The notes: generated by a model not told the origin, from the sequence alone. A DNA stretch of 64,000 nucleotides from Paracoccaceae bacterium (GCA_009773375.1 WRPH01000008.1:27964-91963); one strand, 5' to 3'; numbered from the stretch's first letter, positions 37,232 through 46,318 are shown. Numbers and translations are program-made.

Positions 37232-38023
37232 TCAGCGCCGCAGCACCCGGCCAAACACCGCCACCAGCGCAAAGATCACGGCTGCCGCCGTCACGATCGA
37301 CGGGCCAGCCGGGGTGTCTTGCCACAGCGACAAGCGTAGCCCGGCAAAGCTGGCCAGCGCGCCGAACGCCGTCGCATAGATCGCCATCGCTTCGGGCGTG
37401 CGCGCCAACCCGCGCGCCGCCGCCGCCGGGATGATCAGCATCGCCGCAATCAACAAGGCCCCCACGATCTTCAGGGCCACCGCCACCACCAAAGCCAAAG
37501 CCAGCGTCAGCACCAGCCGTTCGCGGTTCGGGTTCAGCCCCGAGGCAAAGGCCAGATCCTCGTTCAAGGTCGAGGTCAGCAGCGCCTGCCAGCGCCAGAC
37601 CAGCAGCACCAGCACCAACGCAGCCCCGCCCCAGATGAACGCCAGATCAAGCCGCGACACCGCCAGAATATCGCCGAACAGATAGGCCGACAGGTCTGAC
37701 CGCACCCCCGGCACATAGGAAATCGCCACCAGACCAAAGGCCAGCGCCGCATGCGCCAGCACCCCCAACGTGGTATCCATCGCCCAGCCCTTCGCCGCCA
37801 GCGTCGATACCGTCGCCGCCATCGCCAGCGCGACGATCAGCGTGCCCGCCGCAATCGGCACATGCAGCGCCAGCGCCAGGGCCACGCCCAAAATCGCTGC
37901 ATGGCTGGTGGCATCGCCGAAATAGGCCATCCGCCGCCAGATCACGAAAGACCCCAGCGGCCCGGTGGCCAGCGCCAGGCCCACCCCCGCCAACGCGGCA
38001 CGGATCAGAAAATCATCAAGCAT
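37232..38023 (-). CDS. znuB: Zinc ABC transporter permease
   Basis: This 263-residue inner-membrane protein of the ABC-3 family forms the zinc channel. About seven to eight hydrophobic helices are visible, with the conserved GPLGSFVIWRRMAYFGDATSHAA block near residue 25 and LLIAAMLIIPAAAARGLA near residue 200. The start at 38023 overlaps the end of znuC by eight bases; the longer open frame is the His-coding tail of znuC in another frame. It is the last gene of zur-znuC-znuB. Confidence 0.95.
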   Translation of the reverse strand: MLDDFLIRAALAGVGLALATGPLGSFVIWRRMAYFGDATSHAAILGVALALALHVPIAAGTLIVALAMAATVSTLAAKGWAMDTTLGVLAHAALAFGLVAISYVPGVRSDLSAYLFGDILAVSRLDLAFIWGGAALVLVLLVWRWQALLTSTLNEDLAFASGLNPNRERLVLTLALALVVAVALKIVGALLIAAMLIIPAAAARGLARTPEAMAIYATAFGALASFAGLRLSLWQDTPAGPSIVTAAAVIFALVAVFGRVLRR

Positions 38024-38795
38024 GGGTGCGCCCGTTATGGTCGTGGCTATGCGGATGTGTATCGTCGTGGCCATGGCCGTGATCATGGTCGTGGCTATGG
38101 TCGTGTTGGTGCTGATACAGCGCCAGCGCGCCCTGCGTGCCAAGCCCGAACAGCGCGCGATATTCCGGCGCATTCGACACCACCCGCGGCGAGCCTTGGC
38201 AGCAGATATGGCCGTTCAGGCAGATCACCCGGTCGCTGGCCGCCATCACCACATGCAGATCATGACTGACCATCAGCACCGCTGCGCCGGTTTCGCGTCG
38301 CACCTCTTCGATCAGCCGGTAGAACGCCGCCTCGCCGGGTTGGTCCAGCCCTTGTGTCGGCTCGTCGAGGATCAGCAGTTGCGGCGCAGACAGCAGCGCC
38401 CGCGCCAGCAGCACGCGTTGAAACTGCCCGCCCGACAGCGCCGCCATCTGCCGGGTCTCCAGTCCGGGCAGCCCGACCCGCGCAAGCGCCGCCGTGGCTT
38501 CCGCATCACCGACCCGTTTGGGCAGCGACAGGAACCGCCGCACCGTCATCGGCATGCTGCGATCCACGCTCAGCTTTTGCGGCACATAGCCCAGCCGCAG
38601 CCCCGGCGCACGCGCCACCGCCCCCGAGGACAGCGGCAAAATCCCCAGCAACGCCCGCAGCAGCGTCGATTTGCCCGACCCGTTCGGGCCAAGGATGGTC
38701 ACGATCTCGCCAGGCTCTATCGCCATCGAGATGCCCGACAGCACATCTTCGCCATTGAACCGCACCGACAGGTTTTGCGCCGAAATCAGGCTCAT
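38016..38795 (-). CDS. znuC: Zinc ABC transporter ATPase with histidine-rich tail
   Basis: This 259-residue ATPase powers zinc import. Walker A is GPNGSGKSTLL near residue 38, the signature is LSGGQFQRVLLARAL, and Walker B is LLILDEPTQGLD. The last 30 residues form a histidine and aspartate-rich tail (HDHSHDHDHGHGHDD) that may bind or sense zinc on the cytoplasmic side. The start overlaps the zur stop codon as ATGA. Confidence 0.95.
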   Translation of the reverse strand: MSLISAQNLSVRFNGEDVLSGISMAIEPGEIVTILGPNGSGKSTLLRALLGILPLSSGAVARAPGLRLGYVPQKLSVDRSMPMTVRRFLSLPKRVGDAEATAALARVGLPGLETRQMAALSGGQFQRVLLARALLSAPQLLILDEPTQGLDQPGEAAFYRLIEEVRRETGAAVLMVSHDLHVVMAASDRVICLNGHICCQGSPRVVSNAPEYRALFGLGTQGALALYQHQHDHSHDHDHGHGHDDTHPHSHDHNGRTHA

Positions 38796-39307
38796 GCGGC
38801 CGCCTGACAGGCCGGGCACAGGCCCAGAGCCTCGATATTGCTGCGCTCGATGACAAAGCCGGTATCGGCGGCGGCGGCCTCCAGCGCCACCAGCACCGGC
38901 GCGGCGGGGGCTTCGGCCACCGCATCGCAGCCGCGACAGATCAGGAAGGCCGGCGCATGGGTCTCGCCCGGATGCATGCAGGCGGTAAAGGCGTTCAGCC
39001 GACGAATGCGGTGCGCAAGCCCTTGTTCTTCCAGAAAATCCAGCGCGCGATAGGCGACGGGCGGCTGGTTGCCAAAGCCTTCGGCGGCCAGTCTTGTCAG
39101 CACATCATAGGCCCCTAACGCGCGATGGGCTTCCAGCAAAATCTCCAGCACCCGGCGACGCACCGGGGTCAGCCGCAGGCCCTTTTCAGCCACCAAAGCC
39201 TCGGCCCGCGCCAAGGCATCGCTCGCGCAATGCGCGTGGTCATGCACGGCAAAGGCCAGATCCGGCGCATCGCAACCGGGGCAGGCATCAGGATGAAGAT
39301 GGGCCAT
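38792..39307 (-). CDS. zur: Zinc uptake regulator, Fur family
   Basis: This 171-residue zinc-dependent repressor has a winged-helix domain (GLRLTPVRRRVLEILLEA, PVAYRALDFLEEQGLAHRI) and a dimerisation domain with two CxxC pairs: CRGC in the middle and CPAC at the end. The N-terminus adds HLHPDACPGCDAPD, a further cysteine pair. It probably represses znuA and its own operon through the palindrome at 39322-39338. It begins the zur-znuC-znuB operon, and its stop codon overlaps the znuC start. Confidence 0.93.
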   Translation of the reverse strand: MAHLHPDACPGCDAPDLAFAVHDHAHCASDALARAEALVAEKGLRLTPVRRRVLEILLEAHRALGAYDVLTRLAAEGFGNQPPVAYRALDFLEEQGLAHRIRRLNAFTACMHPGETHAPAFLICRGCDAVAEAPAAPVLVALEAAAADTGFVIERSNIEALGLCPACQAAA

Positions 39308-39316
39308 GCGCGCCTC

Positions 39317-39345
39317 TTGACATGTTATACTATCACATTCATAAC
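39317..39345. promoter_or_regulatory. Zur box within the znuA promoter
   Basis: The near-perfect palindrome ATGTTATA-C-TATCACAT (39322-39338) resembles alphaproteobacterial Zur boxes. It lies between a plus-strand -35 TTGACA (39317-39322) and a -10 CATAAC (39340-39345) spaced by 17 bases, so a bound repressor would block RNA polymerase. The site sits between the two divergent zinc operons and can serve both. Confidence 0.8.
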
Positions 39346-39376
39346 GCCCCTCGTCGCCAAACGAAAGACCCCATCC

Positions 39377-40306
39377 ATGCGTTATATCATATCGCTCGCC
39401 CTTGCCAGCCTGCCACTTGCCGCCCTCGCGGAAGTGCCGCAGGTCGTCACCGACATCCCGCCGGTTCACGCGCTGGTGGCGCAGGTGATGGGCGATCTGG
39501 GCAGTCCGACCCTGCTGCTGGAAAAGGGTGCGGACGAGCATGATTTCCAACTGCGCCCCAGCCAGATGCAGGCCATTGCCGATGCCGATACGGTAATCTG
39601 GGTCAGCCCGGTGCTGACGCCGTGGCTGGAACGGGCGCTGGCCGAAAGCCCCGCCGCCTCGCTGACCCTGATGGATGCGCCCGGCACCAAGACCCAGCCT
39701 TACGCGCTGGACCACGGCGGCCACGCAGGCCACGCCGATCACAACGCTGATGAATATGACCAGCCAGAGGCCGAGCATGACCATGAAGGTGCCGACCCGC
39801 ATGTCTGGATGAACCCGGTCAATGCCGTGCATTGGGCCGATCTGATCGCCGCCGAGTTGGCCCGGCAAGACCCGGAAAACGCCACCGCCTACAGCGCCAA
39901 TGCCACCACCACCAAGGCGCGGATCAAGGCGATGGACGCCGAAATTTCGGCGCAACTGACCCCGCTGCAAGGCAAGGCCTTTGTCAGCTTTCACGCCGCC
40001 TACGGTTATTTTACCAAGCACTACGGGCTGGCACAGGCCGGATCGCTGGCTTTGGGCGATGCCTCTGTCCCCGGAGCGGCGCGGCTGACCACACTGCAGG
40101 CCGAAATGCAGGCGGGCAACTACACCTGCGCCTTCCCGGAAATTCAGCACGATCCGGCCCTACTGGAGCAGGTGATGGCAGGCAGCAGCGTGAAACTGGG
40201 CGCGGCGCTCGACCCGGTCGGATCGTCGCTGGATTTCGGCCCCGATGCTTATGACGCGCTGATGCGCAAGCTTGCCAACACCCTGACGGATTGCCTGCAA
40301 AACTGA
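39377..40306 (+). CDS. znuA: Zinc ABC transporter periplasmic binding protein
   Basis: This 309-residue protein captures zinc in the periplasm for ZnuBC. A signal peptide (MRYIISLALASLPLAALA) is followed by the cluster A-1 domain. Zinc ligands are expected at the histidines of DIPPVHALVAQ, GADPHVWMNP and SFHAAYGYF. A histidine-rich loop (DHGGHAGHADHNAD, then EHDHEGADPH) near residues 115-140 is typical of ZnuA. It is divergent from zur. Confidence 0.95.
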   Translation: MRYIISLALASLPLAALAEVPQVVTDIPPVHALVAQVMGDLGSPTLLLEKGADEHDFQLRPSQMQAIADADTVIWVSPVLTPWLERALAESPAASLTLMDAPGTKTQPYALDHGGHAGHADHNADEYDQPEAEHDHEGADPHVWMNPVNAVHWADLIAAELARQDPENATAYSANATTTKARIKAMDAEISAQLTPLQGKAFVSFHAAYGYFTKHYGLAQAGSLALGDASVPGAARLTTLQAEMQAGNYTCAFPEIQHDPALLEQVMAGSSVKLGAALDPVGSSLDFGPDAYDALMRKLANTLTDCLQN

Positions 40307-40367
40307 CATGTCAGTCTTGACGCGGGCGCGGCGATAGGTCCTCATCGCCGCAACCAAGGGGGACAAG

Positions 40368-41315
40368 ATGGCGCATTTCGGCACAACGGCTTCTGGGCAG
40401 GCGGTGGAAAAGATCACCCTGCAGAACGGTGATTTGCAGGTGGCAATCCTGACATGGGGGGCCGTGGTACAGTCGGTGCGGCTGGCGGGCGTGCTGCATG
40501 ATCTGACGCTGGGGTCGGAGAACCTTGCCGATTACGAAGGCGATTTGCGCTATCACGGGTCCATCATCGCGCCGGTGGTGAACCGGCTGACCAACGCCCG
40601 CGCCCCCTTAGGCGACCGGACCCTGACGCTGGAGGCAAATTTCAACGGCACCCACTGCCTGCACTCGGGGGCTGCTGGCACGCATCTGAAAGTGTGGAAC
40701 GTGGTGCGCGCCAGTGAAACCGACTGCCTGCTGGCGCTTGACCTGGCCGATGGCGAGGGCGGTTTTCCTGGCAATCGCCGGATCGAGGCGCTGTTTCAAC
40801 TGACCGCCCCGGCCAGCCTGCGCCTGACCATCACCAGCACCACAGATGCCGACACGCTGCTGAACGCCACCAACCACAGCTATTGGAATCTGGACGGCAG
40901 CGCCGATTTCAGCGGTCACAGCCTGCAAATCAGCGCCGATAGCTACCTGCCGACCACGCCCGATTTCACCCCGACCGGCGAAATCCGCCCCGTCAGCGGA
41001 ATGTTGGATTTCCGCAAGATCAAAGCCGTTTCACCGCAAAATCCCGATCTGGATAATTGCTTTTGTTTAAGCACTACGCCAAGCCCGCTGCGCGATGTGC
41101 TGGTGCTGCAGGGCCGCTCTGGCCTGATGTTGACCGTGGCCACCACCGAACCCGCGGTGCAGGTTTATGATTGTAGGCAAGATCACTTCAAGGCCATCGC
41201 CATCGAGGCGCAGCGCTGGCCGGATGCGCCGAACCACCCCGGCTTTCCGCCGATCACGCTGGCTGCGGGCGAGACTTTGCAGCAAGTCACCGAATGGCGG
41301 TTTGCGCGCGGCTGA
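40368..41315 (+). CDS. galM: Aldose 1-epimerase
   Basis: This 315-residue enzyme interconverts the alpha and beta anomers of sugars such as galactose. The galactose mutarotase fold is recognised from ILTWGAVVQSVRL, IIAPVVNRLTNAR, HCLHSGAAGTHLKVW and LNATNHSYWNLDG; the last supplies the catalytic histidine. The catalytic glutamate should lie near the end. AAGGGGGA before the ATG supports the start. No signal peptide is present. It is followed by an MFS gene that could import sugars, but the two are 87 bases apart. Confidence 0.92.
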   Translation: MAHFGTTASGQAVEKITLQNGDLQVAILTWGAVVQSVRLAGVLHDLTLGSENLADYEGDLRYHGSIIAPVVNRLTNARAPLGDRTLTLEANFNGTHCLHSGAAGTHLKVWNVVRASETDCLLALDLADGEGGFPGNRRIEALFQLTAPASLRLTITSTTDADTLLNATNHSYWNLDGSADFSGHSLQISADSYLPTTPDFTPTGEIRPVSGMLDFRKIKAVSPQNPDLDNCFCLSTTPSPLRDVLVLQGRSGLMLTVATTEPAVQVYDCRQDHFKAIAIEAQRWPDAPNHPGFPPITLAAGETLQQVTEWRFARG

Positions 41316-41402
41316 AACAGTTGCAACAAAAGGTGCATCCGTCGGGCCTTTTCCTTCCCGGCGCGAAACCTTAAGCCTGTTTGCGCAAACAGGAGGGGTT
41401 TC

Positions 41403-42533
41403 ATGGATCAGGCACGCGTCGGGCGGTGGGCGGTGGCGGCGATGTTTGCCACCAACGGCTTCATCATGGGGGCCTGGGCGCCGCAAATTCCGCTGCTGTT
41501 GCCGCGCCATCAGATTTCCGAAACCACGCTGGGCCTGCTGATCCTCGTGCTGGGCATCGGCGCGGTCGGCGCGATGCTGTTCGCCGGGCGGTTGATCGCG
41601 GCTTACGGCTCGCGCACGGTGCTGCGGACCTTTGCCTTGGCCACCGTGCCGACGCTGCCCTTGGTGGTGCTGTCGCCCAGCCTGTGGCTGGTCGCGCCAG
41701 CGATGGCGCTGATGGGCGGGCTGATCGGCTGCATGGATGTGTCGATGAACGCCAACGCAGTCGAGGTCGAACGCCGCCTTGGCCGCGCGATCATGTCCTC
41801 AAGCCACGGCTTCTGGAGCCTTGGCGGCTTTGTCGGCGGCATCGCGGGCAGCTTTGTCATCGCGCAATGGGGGGCAGAGGTGCAGGCCTTCGGCGTCGCC
41901 GCGATTGCGCTGCTGACCGTGCTGCTGGCAGCCCCTAGGCTGATCGCCGACGCCCCCCACCCCGCCGAGGCCCCGCCCGCCCCGCATGCGATGTTCCCGC
42001 GCGATGCTGCGCTGTGGATTCTGGGCTTCATGGCGCTGTTTTCGATGGTGCCGGAAGGCGCGGTGCTGGATTGGGCGGCGATCTATCTGTCGAAAGAACT
42101 CGGCTCGGGCCTGTTCGTGTCCGGTCTGGCCTTCGCCTGCTTTGCCGGGGATCGGTTGCGCAACCGCTTTGGCGCGGTGAAAACCCTGCAAATCTCGGGG
42201 CTTGTCTCAGCCGCTGGCATGATGGGCGGCGCAGTGGCCCCCACCGACTTCATCGCAATAGCCAGCTTTGCCTTCGCCGGATTGGGCATCGCCAACATGG
42301 TGCCGATCATGTTTTCTGCCGCCGGAAACCACCCCGGCATGGCGGCGGGGTCGGCGATTTCAACCGTGACAATGGTGGGCTACGCGGGCATTCTGGTGGC
42401 CCCTTCCAGCATCGGCTATATCGCCGAACATATCGGATTTCGGTTCACCTACGGTGCCCTTGCACTGCTGTTGTTGCTGGTCACCGCCCTGGCAGGCTGC
42501 ACGGCGGCGGCGGATGGGGTGAAGAAGGTTTAG
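41403..42533 (+). CDS. MFS transporter
   Basis: This 376-residue inner-membrane carrier has about 11-12 hydrophobic helices. It resembles the fucose permease and YbjJ-type branch of the major facilitator superfamily, with WAVAAMFATNGFIMGAWAPQIP at the start and SSHGFWSLGGFVGGIAGSF in the middle. A strong AGGAGGGG site precedes the ATG. The substrate is not known; a sugar is possible because it follows galM. It ends at a pair of strong hairpins that separate it from a convergent gene. Confidence 0.88.
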   Translation: MDQARVGRWAVAAMFATNGFIMGAWAPQIPLLLPRHQISETTLGLLILVLGIGAVGAMLFAGRLIAAYGSRTVLRTFALATVPTLPLVVLSPSLWLVAPAMALMGGLIGCMDVSMNANAVEVERRLGRAIMSSSHGFWSLGGFVGGIAGSFVIAQWGAEVQAFGVAAIALLTVLLAAPRLIADAPHPAEAPPAPHAMFPRDAALWILGFMALFSMVPEGAVLDWAAIYLSKELGSGLFVSGLAFACFAGDRLRNRFGAVKTLQISGLVSAAGMMGGAVAPTDFIAIASFAFAGLGIANMVPIMFSAAGNHPGMAAGSAISTVTMVGYAGILVAPSSIGYIAEHIGFRFTYGALALLLLLVTALAGCTAAADGVKKV

Positions 42534-42561
42534 GGCGGGAAGAACTGTGGCGGAGAGACCA

Positions 42562-42609
42562 GCCGCCTCTTACCCGATTTGTCACGCGACAAATCGGGTA
42601 AGAGGCGGC
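42562..42609. terminator. Perfect 22-bp palindrome between convergent genes
   Basis: The arms at 42562-42583 and 42588-42609 are exact inverted copies around ACGC. Each arm contains the CCCGATTTGTC core (or its complement). The length exceeds a normal terminator stem. It may stop transcription from both sides or be a palindromic repeat element. Confidence 0.75.
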
Positions 42610-42657
42610 ATGAACGCCCTTGTGCAACCGGCCTTCGGCCTTATGCGCAACGTCCCG

Positions 42658-42682
42658 GAAAACGCTCCCCCGGAGCGTTTTC
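42658..42682. terminator. Bidirectional terminator
   Basis: GAAAACGCTCC (42658-42668) pairs with GGAGCGTTTTC (42672-42682) around CCC. The A and T runs at the outer ends give U-tracts in both directions, fitting the convergent MFS and hydrolase genes. Confidence 0.75.
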
Positions 42683-42700
42683 TTTCGGGTCGCCGCTCTC

Positions 42701-43258
42701 TCAAGCCGCAATCTGGGTCAAAATCTCGTTGGTTACGGCGATATGGGCAAATTCGCCTTCCAGATTGGCCAGCGTCAGCGCCAGCACATCAGCCGCCGCC
42801 ATAACCCGGCCACCGCGCAAGGTTTGCGCGAAGTTGATCAGTGCATCACCAACAACGGTGGTGGCATAGCCCAGATCCGCCGCCATCCGCGCCGTGCTTT
42901 CCACGCAGTAATTCGCAGCCCCGCCAACGATCAACAGCCCGGAAATGCCCTGATCGGTCAGATACTGGCGCAAACCCGTGCCGACAAACCCGCTGGAGCC
43001 GTGCTTGATGAACACCGGCTCCCCTGCCATCGGCTGCGCACAGGGCTGCACCACCGCCCCCGCCGCCTCGGCATGGAAATCATCGCGCGGATCAACGCCA
43101 TGGTGATGCACATGGATCACCGGCAGGTTTTCCGCCCGAAACGCCGCCAGCAGCGTCGCAATCGAGCGGTCCGCCACAGGGTTGCCCCAAGCCATCCCCG
43201 CATCCCGCCGCGCGACGAAAGCCATCTGCACGTCGATCACCAGCAAGGCAGTTGCCAC
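42701..43258 (-). CDS. Isochorismatase-like cysteine hydrolase
   Basis: This 185-residue cytoplasmic hydrolase has the isochorismatase/nicotinamidase fold. The catalytic aspartate is in LLVIDVQMAF, the lysine in FIKHGSSGFVGTGL and the nucleophilic cysteine in GGAANYCVESTARMAADLGY. Family members cleave amides or ureido groups, for example nicotinamide, N-carbamoylsarcosine or ureidoacrylate. It directly follows the DUF1993 gene with no gap. The substrate is not known. Confidence 0.9.
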   Translation of the reverse strand: MATALLVIDVQMAFVARRDAGMAWGNPVADRSIATLLAAFRAENLPVIHVHHHGVDPRDDFHAEAAGAVVQPCAQPMAGEPVFIKHGSSGFVGTGLRQYLTDQGISGLLIVGGAANYCVESTARMAADLGYATTVVGDALINFAQTLRGGRVMAAADVLALTLANLEGEFAHIAVTNEILTQIAA

Positions 43259-43747
43259 TTACGCCCCCAGAAAATCGGTCTTGCCAACCTCGACACCATT
43301 GGCGCGCAGGATGTTATAGGCGGTGGACATGTGGAAATAGAAATTCGGCACCGCATAACCGTGGTAATACTGCACCGCCGGAAAGCTCAGGTCTCGCCCG
43401 CCTGCCTTGATGGTGATGGTGCGGTTTTCCGCGCCCTCGAAGGCTGCGGGCGGCACGGTGGCGATAAAGGCGATGGTCTTGGCGATACGATCCTGCAATT
43501 CGGCCAGCGTGGTTTCGGTGTCGGCAAAGCTCGGCACTTCCATCCCCGACAACCGCGCCGACGCGCCCTTGGCGTGATCACAGGCAATCGTCACCTGCCG
43601 CCACAACGGCAGCATGTCGGCGATCAGCCGCAATTGCGGGATCACCTCGGGCTTGAGGCTTTTCGCCTGGGCATAAGCCTCGGCCTTGGCGAGGATCTTC
43701 GACAGCGCGTGCAGAGAATGGGTGAAGAACGGGACGGGGTTTTGCAT
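43259..43747 (-). CDS. DUF1993 family protein
   Basis: This 162-residue protein is predicted to be mostly helical and belongs to a family of unknown function related in fold to DinB-type helical bundles. PFFTHSLHALSKILAKAEAYAQ and the later block FPAVQYYHGYAVPNFYFHMSTAYNILR are family features. The start at 43747 (MQNPVPFF) is preferred to a longer frame. Its stop codon directly abuts the start of the cysteine hydrolase gene, so the pair is probably co-translated. Confidence 0.85.
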   Translation of the reverse strand: MQNPVPFFTHSLHALSKILAKAEAYAQAKSLKPEVIPQLRLIADMLPLWRQVTIACDHAKGASARLSGMEVPSFADTETTLAELQDRIAKTIAFIATVPPAAFEGAENRTITIKAGGRDLSFPAVQYYHGYAVPNFYFHMSTAYNILRANGVEVGKTDFLGA

Positions 43748-43843
43748 GGCCTGGCCTTTCCAGCGATTTCTCCCGCAGCAAGCCGCCAAACCGCACGAAA
43801 TGCAAGTGGGCGGTCCAACGAAGACCGCCCCCAAACGCGGGCG

Positions 43844-44770
43844 TCAGACGCCCAGACACCAGCGCATCACCGCCTTTTGCGCGTGCAACCGGTTTTCAGC
43901 CTCATCGAAGATCACCGAGTGCGGGCCGTCCATCACGGCGCTGGTGGCCTCGTCGTTGCGATGCGCGGGCAGGCAATGCATGAACAGCGCATCCGGCTTC
44001 GCCTTGGCCATCAGCGCCTCGTTGACCTGATAGCCGCGCAGCTGGTTGTGGCGGCGCTCTTTGGCAGATTCGGGATCGTGCATCGACACCCAGGTATCGG
44101 TGACAACCAGATCAGCCCCCTGCACCGCCTTGGCCGGGTCGCGTTCAATCACGATGTGCCGCCCCTTGTCGCGGGCGAAATTGACGAATTTCGACTCCGG
44201 GTCCAGCGTTTCCGGCCCGGTAAAGGTCAGATCAAAGCCGAACTGCCCGGCCGCATGCAAAAAGCTGGCGCAGACGTTGTTGCCGTCGCCAGCCCAGACC
44301 ACCTTTTTGCCCGCGATCGGGCCGCGATGTTCTTCATAGGTCATCACATCGGCCATGATCTGACAGGGATGCGTGCGGTTGGTCAGCCCGTTGATGACCG
44401 GCACCGTGGCGTGTTCGGCCATCTCCAGCAGGGTGGCTTCTTCAAAAGTGCGGATCATGATCAGATCAACATAGCGCGACAGCACGCGGGCGGTATCGGC
44501 GATGGTTTCGCCATGGCCCAACTGCATTTCCTTGCCGGACAGCACCATGGTCTGCCCGCCCAACTGCCGCACGCCGACATCGAAAGAAACCCGGGTCCGG
44601 GTCGATGGTTTTTCAAAGATCAGCGCCACCATGCGCCCGGCCAGCGGCTGGTCATCATCCGGCGTGCCCTTTGGGCGGTTGTTGCGCGCCTGCTTCATCG
44701 CATGCGCCGAGTTGATCATCACCCGCAAGTCAGCGGCGTCGGTTTTGTGAATATCGAGAAAATGTTTCAT
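43844..44770 (-). CDS. argF: Ornithine carbamoyltransferase
   Basis: This 308-residue enzyme makes citrulline from ornithine and carbamoyl phosphate in arginine synthesis. The carbamoyl phosphate site [11 protein letters not shown] lies near residue 50, the HPCQIMAD block near 130 and the ornithine-binding [10 protein letters not shown] block near 265. The length is normal. It lies downstream of argD on the same strand, separated by 146 bases that carry a repeat element and hairpin. Confidence 0.96.
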   Translation of the reverse strand: MKHFLDIHKTDAADLRVMINSAHAMKQARNNRPKGTPDDDQPLAGRMVALIFEKPSTRTRVSFDVGVRQLGGQTMVLSGKEMQLGHGETIADTARVLSRYVDLIMIRTFEEATLLEMAEHATVPVINGLTNRTHPCQIMADVMTYEEHRGPIAGKKVVWAGDGNNVCASFLHAAGQFGFDLTFTGPETLDPESKFVNFARDKGRHIVIERDPAKAVQGADLVVTDTWVSMHDPESAKERRHNQLRGYQVNEALMAKAKPDALFMHCLPAHRNDEATSAVMDGPHSVIFDEAENRLHAQKAVMRWCLGV

Positions 44771-44793
44771 GGAGCGTCTCTTTGTGGCAGGCG

Positions 44794-44848
44794 TTGGGGG
44801 TTTTACACCCCCAAACCCCCGTAGGATATTTGAGCAGAGAGGATGACC
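44794..44848 (-). repeat. Dispersed ATATCC/G-run element, copy E, with hairpin
   Basis: Read on the minus strand, GGTCATCCTCTCTGC, then TCAAATATCC and TACGGGGG, occupy 44848-44816. A hairpin with arms TTGGGGGT (44794-44801) and ACCCCCAA (44807-44814) follows. The copy lies downstream of argD and upstream of argF in the direction of transcription, so it could set their relative expression. Confidence 0.75.
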
Positions 44849-44916
44849 AAAGGGTCAGCCGGATACTCGTCGGGACGCACAATGCGCCGCCTCTGCGCTG
44901 GGATGGATCAGCCGCA

Positions 44917-46092
44917 TCAGGCCGCCTCGATCCGGGCGGCGGTGCGGTCCAGCCGCGCCAGAGCTTCGGCAATATCAGCCTGCGCGATGTTCAGCGCGGG
45001 CAACAGCCGCAGCACGTTGTCGGCGGCGGGCACCGTCAGCAGATGTTCGGCATAGGCGGCCTTCACCACATCAACGTTAGACGCCTTGCACTTCAGACCC
45101 AGGATCAGCCCCTGCCCGCGCACTGCTTCAAACACCGACGGATGCGAGGCGACCAGCCCCTCCAGCCCCTGGCGGAACTGCGCGGCTTTCTGCGACACCG
45201 CATCAAGAAAAGCCTCGTCCGAGACGATCTGCATCACCGCAGCGCCCACCGCACAGCCCAGCGGGTTGCCGCCATAGGTGGAGCCATGCGTGCCCGCGAC
45301 CATGCCGCTTGCCGCCGCCTCAGTCGCCAGCACCGCACCCAATGGAAAACCGCCGCCGATGCCCTTGGCGACCATCATGATATCGGGATAGACCCCCGCC
45401 CATTCATGCGCGAACAGCTTGCCGGTGCGGCCCATGCCACATTGCACCTCGTCAAAAATCAGCAGCGTGCCAGTTTCATCGCACAGATCGCGCAGACCCT
45501 TCAGGCATTGATCCGGCACCACGCGGATGCCACCCTCGCCCTGCACCGGCTCAATGATCACAGCGCAGGTCTTGTTGGTAATGGCGGCGCGAATGGCATC
45601 GTGATCGCCCCATTTCAACTGCCGGAACCCCGGCATCAGCGGGCCAAAACCCTTGACCATCTTTTCCGACCCAGCCGCCGCAATGGCGCCGGTGGAGCGG
45701 CCATGGAAGGCCCCTTCAAAGGCGATGATTTCGATCCGATCAGCCTGATCGCGGTCGTAATGATACTTCCGCGCCATCTTGATCGCCAATTCAGCAGCTT
45801 CGGTGCCGGAATTGGTGAAGAACACCGTATCGGCAAAGGTCTTTTCCACCAGCATCTCGGCCAGGTTTTCCTGCTCGGGGATGCGGTAGAGGTTGGAGAC
45901 ATGCCACAGCTTGCCCGCCTGTTCGGTCAGCGCCGCCACCAGTGCCGGGTTGGCATGGCCCAGCGCATTCACCGCGATGCCCGCACCCAGATCAAGGTAT
46001 CGGCTGCCATCCTCTGCCGTCAGCCAGGAGCCTTCGCCTTTGACGAAAGCGATGGGGGCGCGGTTATAGGTCGGCAGAACGGGCGTGATCAT
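44917..46092 (-). CDS. argD: Acetylornithine transaminase
   Basis: This 391-residue PLP enzyme converts N-acetylglutamate semialdehyde to N-acetylornithine; relatives also act in lysine synthesis. [20 protein letters not shown] binds the PLP phosphate, [18 protein letters not shown] holds the cofactor aspartate, and the Schiff-base lysine is in [15 protein letters not shown] near residue 240. The ATG at 46092 follows GAAAGG ten bases upstream. A candidate arginine-rich leader peptide lies 97 bases before it. Confidence 0.96.
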   Translation of the reverse strand: MITPVLPTYNRAPIAFVKGEGSWLTAEDGSRYLDLGAGIAVNALGHANPALVAALTEQAGKLWHVSNLYRIPEQENLAEMLVEKTFADTVFFTNSGTEAAELAIKMARKYHYDRDQADRIEIIAFEGAFHGRSTGAIAAAGSEKMVKGFGPLMPGFRQLKWGDHDAIRAAITNKTCAVIIEPVQGEGGIRVVPDQCLKGLRDLCDETGTLLIFDEVQCGMGRTGKLFAHEWAGVYPDIMMVAKGIGGGFPLGAVLATEAAASGMVAGTHGSTYGGNPLGCAVGAAVMQIVSDEAFLDAVSQKAAQFRQGLEGLVASHPSVFEAVRGQGLILGLKCKASNVDVVKAAYAEHLLTVPAADNVLRLLPALNIAQADIAEALARLDRTAARIEAA

Positions 46093-46189
46093 AGCATGCA
46101 GCCTTTCGGAAGGAAGCCTAGGCGTAGCCAAGGACAGGAGGGGAAGTCAACGGAAGATGCCCAAAACGCAGGGCAAAGCGGATCAAACG

Positions 46190-46246
46190 TCAGGCGCGGC
46201 GGCGCTGGCGTCGGGGACGGGCAATAAAGGCGGTCCGGGTGATCAT
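46190..46246 (-). CDS. Candidate arginine-rich leader peptide of argD-argF
   Basis: An 18-codon frame reads MITRTAFIARPRRQRRRA and contains seven arginines, six of them within eight codons just before the stop. It lies in the otherwise empty leader of argD. Stalling at these codons when charged tRNA-Arg is scarce would be a typical attenuation signal. The ribosome site is weak (GAAAAG), and no classical terminator is evident after it. CCUU lies close to the argD AAAGG site and could hide it. The assignment is inferred. Confidence 0.5.
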   Translation of the reverse strand: MITRTAFIARPRRQRRRA

Positions 46247-46318
46247 GGCTTTTCGTAGCGCAAGCAGGCCGGGCTGTAAACCGTCGCCAGCAAGCTGCAA
46301 AGAAACGCTGTTCATTTA

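Noticed and set aside
42620..44824. A 734-codon plus-strand open frame across three genes
   Set aside because: It runs antisense to the cysteine hydrolase, DUF1993 and argF genes, each with clear family motifs.
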